A stretch of DNA of 10,047 bases from Acidobacteriota bacterium. GTDB lineage: Bacteria; Acidobacteriota; Holophagae; Thermotomaculales; Thermotomaculaceae. The position numbers were made by a program, and so were the translations under genes. The stretch is taken from NCBI GenBank assembly GCA_015487755.1, contig WFPG01000137.1:1-10047 (forward strand). Reading direction: 5' to 3'. This document shows, piece after piece, positions 1 to 6,929 of this stretch. Under the pieces are notes generated by a model. It had not been told where the DNA came from. It saw only the letters and a list, made by a program, of their open reading frames with translations, and did not search any database. Numbering within the stretch: the first letter of the stretch is position 1; the number at the start of each line of letters is the position of its first letter.

Positions 1-457
1 AATTAACCCTTAAAGCAATTTGTTCCGCTAAACCTTTCCCTAATTCATTTCTTTCATCAACAAAGTATTCGGATTTTACTGGAAATTTCGGATAAAGCCT
101 GATTGTATCCTGAAAATTATATAGTTTATCTTTAAACTTAATTAAACATTCAAGCCTATACCTCATCTCTTTAGCAGTTTGCCTGTTATCGCTTCCGCTT
201 TGAACGGTAAAAGTTTTAGAATGCTCAACCGCAATTGAAATAATAAAATCACTATTCCCGTTTTTCGTTTCTTTTAAGCCTGTTTCAAACAGTTTGTCCT
301 TAAAAACCCACTCAATGTCCTTTTTAAATTGAAGCAAAAAAGGGTCTTTTAACTTAAATGACTTTAAGAAAAAAGTATAATGCGGGTAGGTTTTAACCTT
401 ATACCCGCATGAAAGGGAAAAAATTGTAAAAACGGCAATCAACAAAAATTTCTTCAT
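1..457 (-). CDS. lptE: LptE-like outer-membrane LPS-assembly lipoprotein, partial (3' end outside window)
   Basis: Reading the minus strand from the ATG at 457-455 gives 152 uninterrupted codons that run off the window edge, so the C-terminus is missing. The product begins with two lysines, a hydrophobic stretch (about residues 4-15) and SLSCGYK, where Cys17 is a plausible lipidation site. The -3 residue is Ser rather than the preferred Leu, so the lipobox is imperfect. A CGY start of the mature protein is typical of LptE, the plug protein that helps LptD insert lipopolysaccharide into the outer membrane. The remainder is lysine-rich with alternating beta-like segments and no motif I can assign. 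The start overlaps the leuS stop by one base (TAATG) and has no convincing Shine-Dalgarno sequence, so translation is probably coupled to leuS. In enterobacteria lptE also directly follows leuS, which supports the call. The assignment rests on gene order, the signal peptide and the CGY start, not on a full-length match. Confidence 0.72.
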   Translation of the reverse strand, partial: MKKFLLIAVFTIFSLSCGYKVKTYPHYTFFLKSFKLKDPFLLQFKKDIEWVFKDKLFETGLKETKNGNSDFIISIAVEHSKTFTVQSGSDNRQTAKEMRYRLECLIKFKDKLYNFQDTIRLYPKFPVKSEYFVDERNELGKGLAEQIALRVN

Positions 458-2910
458 TATTTCACAACTATGTTCAAAAGCCTGTTGGGAATGAACACCT
501 TCTTTATAATACTTTTTCCTTCTAACGCTTTTGCTACCTTTACATCTTTCAAAGCCTGTGAAAAAGCCTCTTCTCCGTCAATTCCAACTTCAACCTCAAC
601 CCTCCCTTTTACCTTGCCGTTTACTTGAACAATTAAAAGAAAGGTGTCATCTTTTGCCAAATCTTTATTAAATTCAGGCCATTTATTCAAATCAATACCG
701 TAAATTTCCCCCATTTCCGAGCAGATATGAGGCGCAAAGGGCGTTAGCATTTTTACAAGCCCGGAAAAGGTTTCCCTTACAGCCGCTTTATCAAAGTCGT
801 TTTCAGGTTTGAAGGAAGATAGGGAATTGAAAAGTTCCATTAAAGAGGCAATTGCCGTGTTTAAGTGAATTCTAACCTCAATATCTTCCGAAACCTTCTT
901 TATTGTTTTATGAAGTTTCTTAATAAGGTCTTTACCTTTTGATGACATTTTGTTTACATCAAAATCAACTTCAGATTTAATAATTTCGGCATTTTCTTCC
1001 CCGAAATTCCAAACCCTTGTAAGAAACCTTAAAGCACCTTCTGCACCCTGGTCCTGCCAATCAATCTCTTTTTCAGGAGGTGCCGCAAAAAGCATGAAAA
1101 GCCTTACTGCGTCAGCCCCGTACTTTTGAATCATCTCGTCAGGGTCAACAACATTGCCTAAAGATTTTGACATCTTCCTACCGTCTTTAATAACCATTCC
1201 CTGAGTAAGAAGCCTTATAACGGGCTCTTCAACAGGCACAAGCCCTAAATCATACATAAACATGGTGAAGAACCTTGTATAAATCAAATGCATTGTGGCA
1301 TGCTCAATACCCCCTATGTACAAATCAACGGGAGACCAGTATTCGACTTTTTCTTTTGAGAATGGCTCTTTTTCATTTTTAGGGTCTATATACCTGAAAT
1401 AGTACCAGCTTGAATCAATAAAGGTATCCATTGTATCGGTTTCCCTTTTCGCTTCGCCTCCACATTTTGGGCACTTAGTTTTGAGAAATGTCTTAGAAGT
1501 TAAAAGCGGTGAACCGCCTTCACCTTTGAACTCAACATCGTCAGGCAGTTCAACAGGCAAATCCTCGTAAGGCACCGGCACAATACCGCATTTATCACAA
1601 TAAATAATAGGAATAGGGGTGCCCCAATACCTCTGCCTTGAAATTCCCCAATCTTTAAGTTTATAAGTGATAGCGGCTTTACCAAGCCCTTCTTTTTCAA
1701 GCCATTCATTCATTCTAACTTTTGCTTCTTCTGTTTTAAGCCCTGTAAACTCCCCTGAATTTATGAGATAGCCGTACTCTGTATAAGCCTTTTCAAGTTC
1801 GCCTTGATAAACAAAATCCTTTTCAGGTGCAATAACAGGGACAATGTCAAGGCCGTACTTTTTGGCAAACTCAAAGTCTCTTTCATCGTGGGCAGGCACG
1901 CTCATTACCGCACCTGTTCCGTATTCAGCAAGAACAAAATTTGCAAGGTAAATAGGCACTTCCTTTTTATTAAAAGGGTTTATCGCATAAAAGCCTGTAA
2001 ATTGCCCTAATTTTTCACTCGTCTGCAACCTTTCTTCACGGGACATTTTGTTTATTTTATCCACAAAATCCTGAACTTCTTTGCTTAATTCCCCTTTTTC
2101 AACAAACTCTTTAACTATTTCATGGTTTGGGGCAACACAGACAAAAGTGCAGCCAAAAATAGTATCAACCCTTGTGGTAAAAACCTCTAAATCCTTTTCA
2201 AGCCCTTTCACTCTAAATTTAACAATGCTTCCTTCGCTCCTTCCTATCCAGTTTCTTTGCATCTCTTTTACATTTTCAGGCCAGCCTTCAAGTTTATCAA
2301 GGTTGTCTAAAAGCCTGTCTGCGTAATCTGTAATCCTTATAAACCACTGCTCCAATTCTTTCTGTTCAACCTCTGAATCACATCTCCAGCACTTCCCCCC
2401 TTCCGCCTGTTCATTTGCAAGAACGGTTTGACAGGAAGGGCACCAGTTAACAGACCTTTTGCTTCTATACGCAAGGCCTTTTTCATACATTTTAAGGAAA
2501 AACCACTGGTTCCATTTATAGTATTCAGGAAAACATGTAGCAATTTCCCTGTCCCAATCGTAAGAAAAACCTAAGTTTTTTAACTGCTTTCTCATCATTT
2601 CAATGTGATTTACGGTATGCACTCTCGGGTGGTCTCCCCTTTTAATTGCCGCATTTTCAGCAGGAAGCCCGAAAGCATCCCATCCCATAGGGTGCAAAAC
2701 ATTGTACCCTTTCATTGAAAGGTATCTTGCAACAACATCCCCTATGCTGTAATTCCTTACATGCCCCATGTGAATTCTTCCTGAAGGATAGGGAAGCATT
2801 TCAAGGCAGTAAAACTTTTTTTTGTTTTTATCAACATCAACCTTATAGGGATTTTCTTTTTCCCACTTTTCTTTCCACTTTTTTTCAACCTTTTCAAAAT
2901 TGTAAGCCAT
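457..2910 (-). CDS. leuS: leucyl-tRNA synthetase
   Basis: This cytoplasmic class I enzyme attaches leucine to tRNA-Leu using ATP. The 817 residues are a normal length for a bacterial LeuRS. Visible elements in order: the HIGH-type signature HMGH (47-50); a zinc-ligand set C157, C160, C174, C177; the CP1 editing domain with the threonine-rich FTTRVDTIFG (244-253) and the HDERDFEFA segment, whose Asp345 matches the editing aspartate at the same number in E. coli; a second possible metal-ligand set C438, C441, C480, C483 in the leucine-specific region; KMSKS (579-583); and an anticodon-binding helical domain followed by a C-terminal domain from about 755. The editing loop has RVDT where RPDT is common, a conservative variant. 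The ATG directly abuts the hemL stop codon, and a strong GGAGGAGG lies 5 nt upstream inside the hemL 3' end, fixing the start. It is the middle gene of hemL-leuS-lptE. Confidence 0.98.
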   Translation of the reverse strand: MAYNFEKVEKKWKEKWEKENPYKVDVDKNKKKFYCLEMLPYPSGRIHMGHVRNYSIGDVVARYLSMKGYNVLHPMGWDAFGLPAENAAIKRGDHPRVHTVNHIEMMRKQLKNLGFSYDWDREIATCFPEYYKWNQWFFLKMYEKGLAYRSKRSVNWCPSCQTVLANEQAEGGKCWRCDSEVEQKELEQWFIRITDYADRLLDNLDKLEGWPENVKEMQRNWIGRSEGSIVKFRVKGLEKDLEVFTTRVDTIFGCTFVCVAPNHEIVKEFVEKGELSKEVQDFVDKINKMSREERLQTSEKLGQFTGFYAINPFNKKEVPIYLANFVLAEYGTGAVMSVPAHDERDFEFAKKYGLDIVPVIAPEKDFVYQGELEKAYTEYGYLINSGEFTGLKTEEAKVRMNEWLEKEGLGKAAITYKLKDWGISRQRYWGTPIPIIYCDKCGIVPVPYEDLPVELPDDVEFKGEGGSPLLTSKTFLKTKCPKCGGEAKRETDTMDTFIDSSWYYFRYIDPKNEKEPFSKEKVEYWSPVDLYIGGIEHATMHLIYTRFFTMFMYDLGLVPVEEPVIRLLTQGMVIKDGRKMSKSLGNVVDPDEMIQKYGADAVRLFMLFAAPPEKEIDWQDQGAEGALRFLTRVWNFGEENAEIIKSEVDFDVNKMSSKGKDLIKKLHKTIKKVSEDIEVRIHLNTAIASLMELFNSLSSFKPENDFDKAAVRETFSGLVKMLTPFAPHICSEMGEIYGIDLNKWPEFNKDLAKDDTFLLIVQVNGKVKGRVEVEVGIDGEEAFSQALKDVKVAKALEGKSIIKKVFIPNRLLNIVVK

Positions 2911-4200
2911 TTAAGCCTCCTCCAACCCTTCTTTTTTAACAAATTCAGTCAGCAATTTTATATACAACTCTAAATCAGCTTTTGTATGTTTAACCGACAA
3001 GAAGTTTGCCTCATACTGAGAGGGTGGCAATAAAATTCCGTTATCAAGCATAAACTTGAAAAACCTTGAAAACCTATCAAAGTCACACTGGTTTACTTCT
3101 GTCAGGTTTTTAGGAGCTCTGTCCCTGAAAAACAGGGTAAACATAGTGCCGACATAGTTAAATGAAATGCCTTTTGTCTTTGAACATATTTCCTCAACTT
3201 CGGCATAAAAATCCTTTGCAATGTTCATAATTTCCTGAAAAACATTGTCCCTTTCATATATTTCAAGTGTTTTCAAACCACATGCCATTGCAACAGGGTT
3301 TCCGGATAATGTTCCCGCCTGATACACAGGGCCTTCAGGGGCAAGGTAATCCATTATCTCCTTTTTACCGCCTACAGCGCCCACAGGCATACCCCCGCCG
3401 ATTACCTTCCCAAAGGTCGCTAAATCAGGAGTAATGTTGAATAAACCATAGGCACCTTGCGAATGAATCCTGAACCCTACCATAACCTCGTCAAATATCA
3501 ATAGAGTCCCCGTTTCATCACAAACTTTTCTCAAGCCTTCAAGAAAACCCTCTTCAGGCTTAACAACACCCATATTGCCTGCCACAGGCTCAACAATCAC
3601 ACAGGCAACATCTTTATTTTTCAAAGCCTCTTTAACACAATCAAGGTCATTGTATTCACAGGTTAAAGTAGTTTTAACTGTATCTTCAGGGATTCCCGGG
3701 GTTGAAGGTATGCCGAAAGTGGCAACACCGGAGCCAGCCTGCACTAAAAGTGCGTCGTGGTGGCCGTGATAACAACCGTTAAACTTTAATACCTTATCCC
3801 TTTTAGTATAACCCCTTGCAAGCCTTATCGCAGTCATTGTGGCCTCTGTTCCTGAATTGACAAACCTGATTTTATCAATATAGGGAAGCATAGATTTAAC
3901 CTTTTCGGCAAGTTGCACTTCCAAAGGTGAGGGCATGCCGAATGAAATCCCTTTTTCCGCCACCAATTTAATTTCTCTAAAAACCTCTTCATTGGAATGC
4001 CCTAAAATTGCGGGACCCCATGTGAGAACAAAGTCAAGGTATTTATTGCCGTCAACATCGTATATAAACTGCCCTTCCGCTTTTTCTATAAATATCGGGT
4101 TTAACCCGACAGACTTAAAAGCCCTGACAGGGGAATCCACTCCGCCCGGTATGGATTTTAAAGCTTTTTCAAACAGATTTTTTGACTTATCCCTTCTCAT
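2911..4200 (-). CDS. hemL: glutamate-1-semialdehyde 2,1-aminomutase
   Basis: This PLP-dependent enzyme moves the amino group of glutamate-1-semialdehyde to form 5-aminolevulinate, the last step of the C5 route to haem and other tetrapyrroles. The 429 residues match the usual length. Features visible are the N-terminal SIPGGVDSPVRAF (16-28), the cofactor-phosphate motif SGTEA (116-120), NGCYHGHHD (141-149), the pyridine-N-binding aspartate in FDEVM (D237), and the Schiff-base lysine K265 in TFGKVIGGGMPVGAVGG. The GTLSGNP segment (296-302) is also typical of the GSAM subgroup rather than other class III aminotransferases. The ATG is preceded by AGGAG with a 6-nt gap. hemL is the first gene of its operon, with its own extended -10 promoter just upstream. 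leuS starts on the base immediately after its stop codon, so the two are almost certainly cotranscribed. Nothing in the gene looks damaged. Confidence 0.98.
   Translation of the reverse strand: MRRDKSKNLFEKALKSIPGGVDSPVRAFKSVGLNPIFIEKAEGQFIYDVDGNKYLDFVLTWGPAILGHSNEEVFREIKLVAEKGISFGMPSPLEVQLAEKVKSMLPYIDKIRFVNSGTEATMTAIRLARGYTKRDKVLKFNGCYHGHHDALLVQAGSGVATFGIPSTPGIPEDTVKTTLTCEYNDLDCVKEALKNKDVACVIVEPVAGNMGVVKPEEGFLEGLRKVCDETGTLLIFDEVMVGFRIHSQGAYGLFNITPDLATFGKVIGGGMPVGAVGGKKEIMDYLAPEGPVYQAGTLSGNPVAMACGLKTLEIYERDNVFQEIMNIAKDFYAEVEEICSKTKGISFNYVGTMFTLFFRDRAPKNLTEVNQCDFDRFSRFFKFMLDNGILLPPSQYEANFLSVKHTKADLELYIKLLTEFVKKEGLEEA
2916..2923 (-). promoter_or_regulatory. Shine-Dalgarno for leuS inside hemL
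   Basis: GGAGGAGG on the minus strand lies 5 nt before the leuS ATG and within the last codons of hemL. It fixes the leuS start and shows that the two genes are translated from one message. Confidence 0.85.
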
Positions 4201-4227
4201 ACAACTCTCCTTATATCTGATTGATTA

Positions 4228-4258
4228 ATTATACCAGATTTTTAAAAAGGGATAACAA
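4228..4258 (-). promoter_or_regulatory. hemL-leuS-lptE promoter (extended -10)
   Basis: The minus strand carries a perfect TATAAT (4233-4228) preceded by TG one base upstream (TGGTATAAT), i.e. an extended -10 element. The best -35 is TTGTTA (4258-4253) with a longish 19-bp spacer, which the extended -10 would tolerate. Transcription should start near 4221, giving a leader of about 20 nt that contains the AGGAG ribosome site (4211-4207). It lies downstream of the terminator of the preceding gene, so hemL is expected to be expressed independently. Confidence 0.75.
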
Positions 4259-4271
4259 CAAAGGAAGGCAT

Positions 4272-4296
4272 AAAAAAAGCCCCCCGAAGGGGGCTT
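4272..4296 (-). terminator. Rho-independent terminator of the secreted-protein gene
   Basis: On the minus strand AAGCCCCC (4296-4289) pairs perfectly with GGGGGCTT (4284-4277) around a UUCG tetraloop closed by C-G, the exceptionally stable cUUCGg form. A run of seven T residues (4278-4272), the first two shared with the stem, follows. It begins about 20 nt after the stop codon at 4317. On the plus strand the downstream side has no T-run, so it works in one direction only, separating unit 2 from the hemL promoter. Confidence 0.95.
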
Positions 4297-4316
4297 AGGT
4301 TATCAATTAATTTAAA

Positions 4317-6158
4317 TTACTTGTTATTCAATTCTCCATACATTTCACTTACTGTAGCATCCATGAAAGTCGGGATTCTCGGTAAGAAGCCCTGAGCCTG
4401 TGTGCCGTCACCTAACATTCCGAAACCGTCAAGAACGATAGGTGTATCGCCTACAGTTGCGGTACCTACAGCAACTACCCAGAACCTTTCATCACCGAAA
4501 GCGTCATCAGTGTAACCGCTCATAAGAACAGGTGAGAAAGCAGGATCTGAGAGCAATACTGTTAAGATACCTGATTTCGGCAATGTGCCTGCATCGTAAA
4601 CATAAACGTCACCGTCTTCCTCAATGAGGTAAAGGGTTACATTGATATCCTGGTCAACACCGAGGAATCCGATTCCCTGTCCGCCGTAGTAGCAGTTTAC
4701 AGTAGGAAGAACAGTGTTGTAGTAGTAGTTTACGTTAGTAATAGCAAGACCTGACCACCAGAAACCGGTGTTCGGGAAGTACGGGAAGTAAAGTGCATCC
4801 TGATAGTATGTAGGCTGATATTCGGTTTCATCCGGGCAGTCAATGAACTTCAATGACTTCATAATAACCTTGCTGTTACCAGTTCCGCAAGGTACGGGGT
4901 ACCAGGAAACCTTCAAGTAAGCTTCTGTAGCACCTGCAGATGTTAACCTGCCGAGCATAAAGTTGTCAAGATAGATAATTCCCTGTCCAGCGGTTGAAGC
5001 CGCAGTTACAGTGTACTGTACTGTTGAGTACATGTCATAAGTATCTACACAAGCGTCATAATGGCTCGGGCATCCGTCAAGGCCATTGTAAAGAGTACTA
5101 TCGCTATCATTAGAATAGTCTCCATTACCAGCAGCATCAACAAGCCCAACATAGGTAGGCCCACTTACTGTAAGGCCGCTTGTCGCATCTGTTGTCAAAG
5201 TAGGAGCCTGTGCAAAGTAAACATCAAGAGGATTACCGCTTGCATCTACAACAGAGAACTCAATAATAGAACCGGTAGGAAGCATTCCGATTGAATCTTC
5301 TTTCAAATAAGCCTGGCATGTATTGTCTTTAAGGATGAGGGTTCCAACCCTGTAAAGATCGTAACATTCATCAGATGCAGGTGTGTCCTGAGTAGCGTCA
5401 GTGTGAACAGAGCACTGGCAAAGAACCACATCGTCAGATGCAGTAATTGCAGAAAGGTCTGCATCTGCAGTACCGTTTTTAACTGTGCAGGTTGTTCCTA
5501 TAATAAAGTTGTGTACACTTTCAGGCTGGCCGTAAGCAATAGCCGGGTTAGCAGGCTGATAAGAAGTACCTAATACGTTGCCTACCATATTTCTCGGATC
5601 AAGTGTATCGTCGAGACAATCAGCAGCAACTGTGTAATCAGTAATTGAAACCAGGAAGAACGAATTCAAAGAGAATGTAGAACCCTGGAAGTTTACACAG
5701 ATAGCGTGCGGGTCGAAAACAACACCGGAGTTACCAACAGCCTGAGTGTTACCTAATTCGAACCATGCCTGGTCGTTAGCATTAGGAGTTCCTGCAGGAG
5801 CTGCACAGATCTTTACGTAAATTACGTTATCGCCAGCAGCACCGAAAGCCTTAACATCACCGGATACCCAGTGAGTTCCATCAACTTCAAGAATACCCCA
5901 TGCAGGGTCACCGTTAGCATCTTCAAAAATATTCTTGCAGAGTGTAGCACCGTCTGTTAACTGGATCTTAACAAGGATAAAGTTCTGAGAAGTTGCACTC
6001 TGATAATCCTGATCATTTGCAACAACAAACTTCATTGTACCTACACGCTCACAAGCGCCTTGATAATAAACATTTGGTGTAGTAGTCTGCACATCCACCG
6101 TTGCGAATGCGGAAACTACCACAAATACCGCAAACAAGGTTGTTAATAACTTTTTCAT
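4317..6158 (-). CDS. secreted cysteine-containing protein of unknown family (possible surface-layer or envelope protein)
   Basis: I do not recognise this gene. The 613-residue product has a clear Sec signal peptide: MKK, a hydrophobic core (about 4-15) and SAFA, with likely cleavage after Ala19. There is no lipobox and no other membrane segment. The mature part is rich in Asp, Thr, Gly, Ala and Tyr and poor in Lys, with alternating patterns suggesting beta-sheet. It has 15 cysteines (36, 74, 118, 154, 181, 224, 247, 249, 265, 281, 363, 370, 424, 441, 489), none in a haem CxxCH motif, so disulfides are plausible. A C-terminal block (about 455-595) holds an aromatic patch FPYFPNTGFWWSG followed by beta-like strands and an LPKSG turn. 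RVGTM (38-42) and RVGTL (270-274) hint at two related N-terminal beta domains. A TTG lies one codon upstream, but the ATG at 6158 has the ideal 7-nt Shine-Dalgarno spacing. The gene is a single unit with a strong promoter and terminator, suggesting high expression. An S-layer, adhesin or matrix protein are options, none shown. Confidence 0.9.
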   Translation of the reverse strand: MKKLLTTLFAVFVVVSAFATVDVQTTTPNVYYQGACERVGTMKFVVANDQDYQSATSQNFILVKIQLTDGATLCKNIFEDANGDPAWGILEVDGTHWVSGDVKAFGAAGDNVIYVKICAAPAGTPNANDQAWFELGNTQAVGNSGVVFDPHAICVNFQGSTFSLNSFFLVSITDYTVAADCLDDTLDPRNMVGNVLGTSYQPANPAIAYGQPESVHNFIIGTTCTVKNGTADADLSAITASDDVVLCQCSVHTDATQDTPASDECYDLYRVGTLILKDNTCQAYLKEDSIGMLPTGSIIEFSVVDASGNPLDVYFAQAPTLTTDATSGLTVSGPTYVGLVDAAGNGDYSNDSDSTLYNGLDGCPSHYDACVDTYDMYSTVQYTVTAASTAGQGIIYLDNFMLGRLTSAGATEAYLKVSWYPVPCGTGNSKVIMKSLKFIDCPDETEYQPTYYQDALYFPYFPNTGFWWSGLAITNVNYYYNTVLPTVNCYYGGQGIGFLGVDQDINVTLYLIEEDGDVYVYDAGTLPKSGILTVLLSDPAFSPVLMSGYTDDAFGDERFWVVAVGTATVGDTPIVLDGFGMLGDGTQAQGFLPRIPTFMDATVSEMYGELNNK

Positions 6159-6161
6159 CAA

Positions 6162-6317
6162 ACTTACCTCCTCATAGTAATTTTAGTTATACGAAAAACC
6201 TTAAATTTCTCTCTTTCAATACCTTACTTCCTACTATCACCTCCCCTGTTTACCTAAAAATTTCTGTTAATAACAAAATTTACCTATTTTCCTTTTCCTT
6301 TCATTCCCATCATAACT
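6162..6317 (-). other. long purine-rich 5' leader of the secreted-protein gene
   Basis: If transcription starts about 7 nt after the -10 box, the leader is about 155 nt, far longer than the roughly 20-nt leaders of the other two units. On the RNA strand it is rich in A and G. TAGGTAAA occurs twice exactly 30 bp apart (6286-6279 and 6256-6249), with a third AGGTAA at the ribosome site (6169-6164). Between the first two lies an imperfect dyad centred on 6270 (GTTA-A-TAAC plus flanks, about 6259-6281). No known riboswitch fold was recognised. A role in mRNA stability is possible, as leaders of abundant surface-protein mRNAs often have one, but this is inference. Confidence 0.5.
6166..6173 (-). 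promoter_or_regulatory. strong Shine-Dalgarno deciding the start at 6158
   Basis: GAGGAGGT on the minus strand is nearly fully complementary to the 16S rRNA 3' end. It sits 7 nt before the ATG at 6158 but only 4 nt before the in-frame TTG at 6161. The ATG is therefore the better start. Confidence 0.88.
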
Positions 6318-6323
6318 GTCATA

Positions 6324-6352
6324 AATATAATCTATTGATTTTGCAAAGTCAA
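6324..6352 (-). promoter_or_regulatory. near-consensus sigma70-type promoter of the secreted-protein gene
   Basis: The minus strand reads TTGACT (6352-6347), a 17-bp spacer, then TATATT (6329-6324). Each hexamer is one mismatch from consensus with optimal spacing. The A/T-rich sequence immediately upstream (about 6353-6370, T-run on the minus strand) could act as an UP element. The predicted start is near 6317. Confidence 0.85.
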
Positions 6353-6391
6353 CAAAAAATTAAAAAAAAATGTGATTTTTTGATATCGAAA

Positions 6392-6405
6392 GTGATTTTA
6401 ATCAC
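6392..6405. promoter_or_regulatory. Crp/Fnr-type palindrome upstream of the secreted-protein promoter
   Basis: GTGATTTTAATCAC is a perfect inverted repeat with GTGA-N6-TCAC architecture, the core of operators bound by Crp-like regulators. Its centre (6398/6399) is about 81.5 bp upstream of the predicted start, close to the -82.5 class I spacing known for E. coli Crp. A second half-like GTGATTTT occurs 20 bp away at 6372-6379. A near-identical operator lies upstream of arcA. Confidence 0.55.
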
Positions 6406-6439
6406 CCGAAATTATATTTTTATTATTCATTTTTTCAAA

Positions 6440-6457
6440 GAACCAAAATAGGGGTTC
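6440..6457 (-). terminator. weak hairpin after comEB, possible poor terminator
   Basis: On the minus strand GAACC (6457-6453) can pair with GGTTC (6444-6440) across an 8-nt loop, 6 nt beyond the comEB stop codon. Only TTT then GAAAAAA follows, so there is no real U-tract. It may end the arcA operon inefficiently or by another mechanism. No better terminator is seen between 6463 and the next promoter. Confidence 0.25.
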
Positions 6458-6463
6458 ACAATT

Positions 6464-6928
6464 TTATCTATCAAACAGCTCTGGTTTTGAAAGTTTAACC
6501 CTTTCTATTCCCGCTTCGTCAAGCAGTTTCTTCCCTAAATCATCAGGATAGCCCTCAACAAAAAAGATCTTCTTTATCCCCGCATTTATAATCATTTTAG
6601 CGCATATTGAGCATGGGTGAGTGGTGCAATAGATAACCGAACCTTTTATGGCTATGCCGTGATACGCCGCTTGAATTATAGCGTTTTGCTCCGCATGGGA
6701 AGCCATACATATCTCATGCCTGGTACCTGAAGGGATGCCTAACTTATCCCTTAAACAGCCGGTATCAAGGCAATGGGCTATACCCTTGGGCGCACCGTTA
6801 TAACCCGTTGCAAGGACATGCTTGTCTTTTACAATTACTGCTCCGACCTGCCTTCTTGTACAGGTTGAACGGCGCGCTACAAAGTATGCCAATTCAATAA
6901 AATACTCATCCCAACTCGGCCTGGACAT
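6464..6928 (-). CDS. comEB: dCMP deaminase (ComEB-type cytidine/deoxycytidylate deaminase)
   Basis: The product is a zinc enzyme that deaminates dCMP to dUMP, feeding thymidylate synthesis. The 154-residue reading shows the family's RPSWDEYF opening (3-10), [12 protein letters not shown] (25-36), TGYNGAP (41-47), the catalytic HAE (H78, E80) and the zinc cysteines of PCSIC (C106, C109). Cysteines and histidines between 53 and 75 are in the region where dCMP deaminases often bind a second structural zinc. An upstream TTG (6937) in the same frame would overlap glyA by 8 nt. The ATG at 6928, one base past the glyA stop, gives the usual [10 protein letters not shown] start and is preferred. The ribosome site is weak (GGGATTG), so translational coupling to glyA is likely. 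It is the last gene of unit 1. Despite the symbol, nothing here implies competence. glyA upstream supplies the one-carbon unit that thymidylate synthase uses on dUMP. Confidence 0.93.
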   Translation of the reverse strand: MSRPSWDEYFIELAYFVARRSTCTRRQVGAVIVKDKHVLATGYNGAPKGIAHCLDTGCLRDKLGIPSGTRHEICMASHAEQNAIIQAAYHGIAIKGSVIYCTTHPCSICAKMIINAGIKKIFFVEGYPDDLGKKLLDEAGIERVKLSKPELFDR

Positions 6929-6929
6929 T

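Noticed and set aside
1804..2326. Plus-strand ORFs opposite the leuS editing domain
   Set aside because: They are antisense shadows of a gene whose minus-strand reading has intact synthetase motifs.
4213..4230. Repeated GATTGATTAATTA-like sequence near the hemL start as an operator
   Set aside because: It is short and A/T-rich, overlaps the -10 and start region, and has no strong symmetry beyond what A/T-rich DNA gives by chance.
6159..6161. TTG as start codon of the secreted-protein gene (614 residues)
   Set aside because: It would leave only 4 nt to the Shine-Dalgarno sequence, while the adjacent ATG at 6158 has 7 nt and is the stronger initiator.
6185..6195. TATAAC as an alternative closer -10 box for the secreted-protein gene
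   Set aside because: No -35-like hexamer is found 16-19 bp upstream, whereas the TTGACT-17-TATATT pair upstream is much better.
6284..6313. Nine-codon leader ORF (ATG ATG GGA ... TAG) in the secreted-protein leader
   Set aside because: It begins only about 4 nt after the predicted transcription start, leaving no room for a ribosome site, and its composition simply reflects the purine-rich leader.
6101..6451. Plus-strand ORF across the secreted-protein upstream region (116 codons)
   Set aside because: It reads an A/T-rich intergenic stretch and the signal-peptide codons of the opposite gene, gives a low-complexity Phe/Ser/Ile/Asn protein and has no convincing ribosome site.
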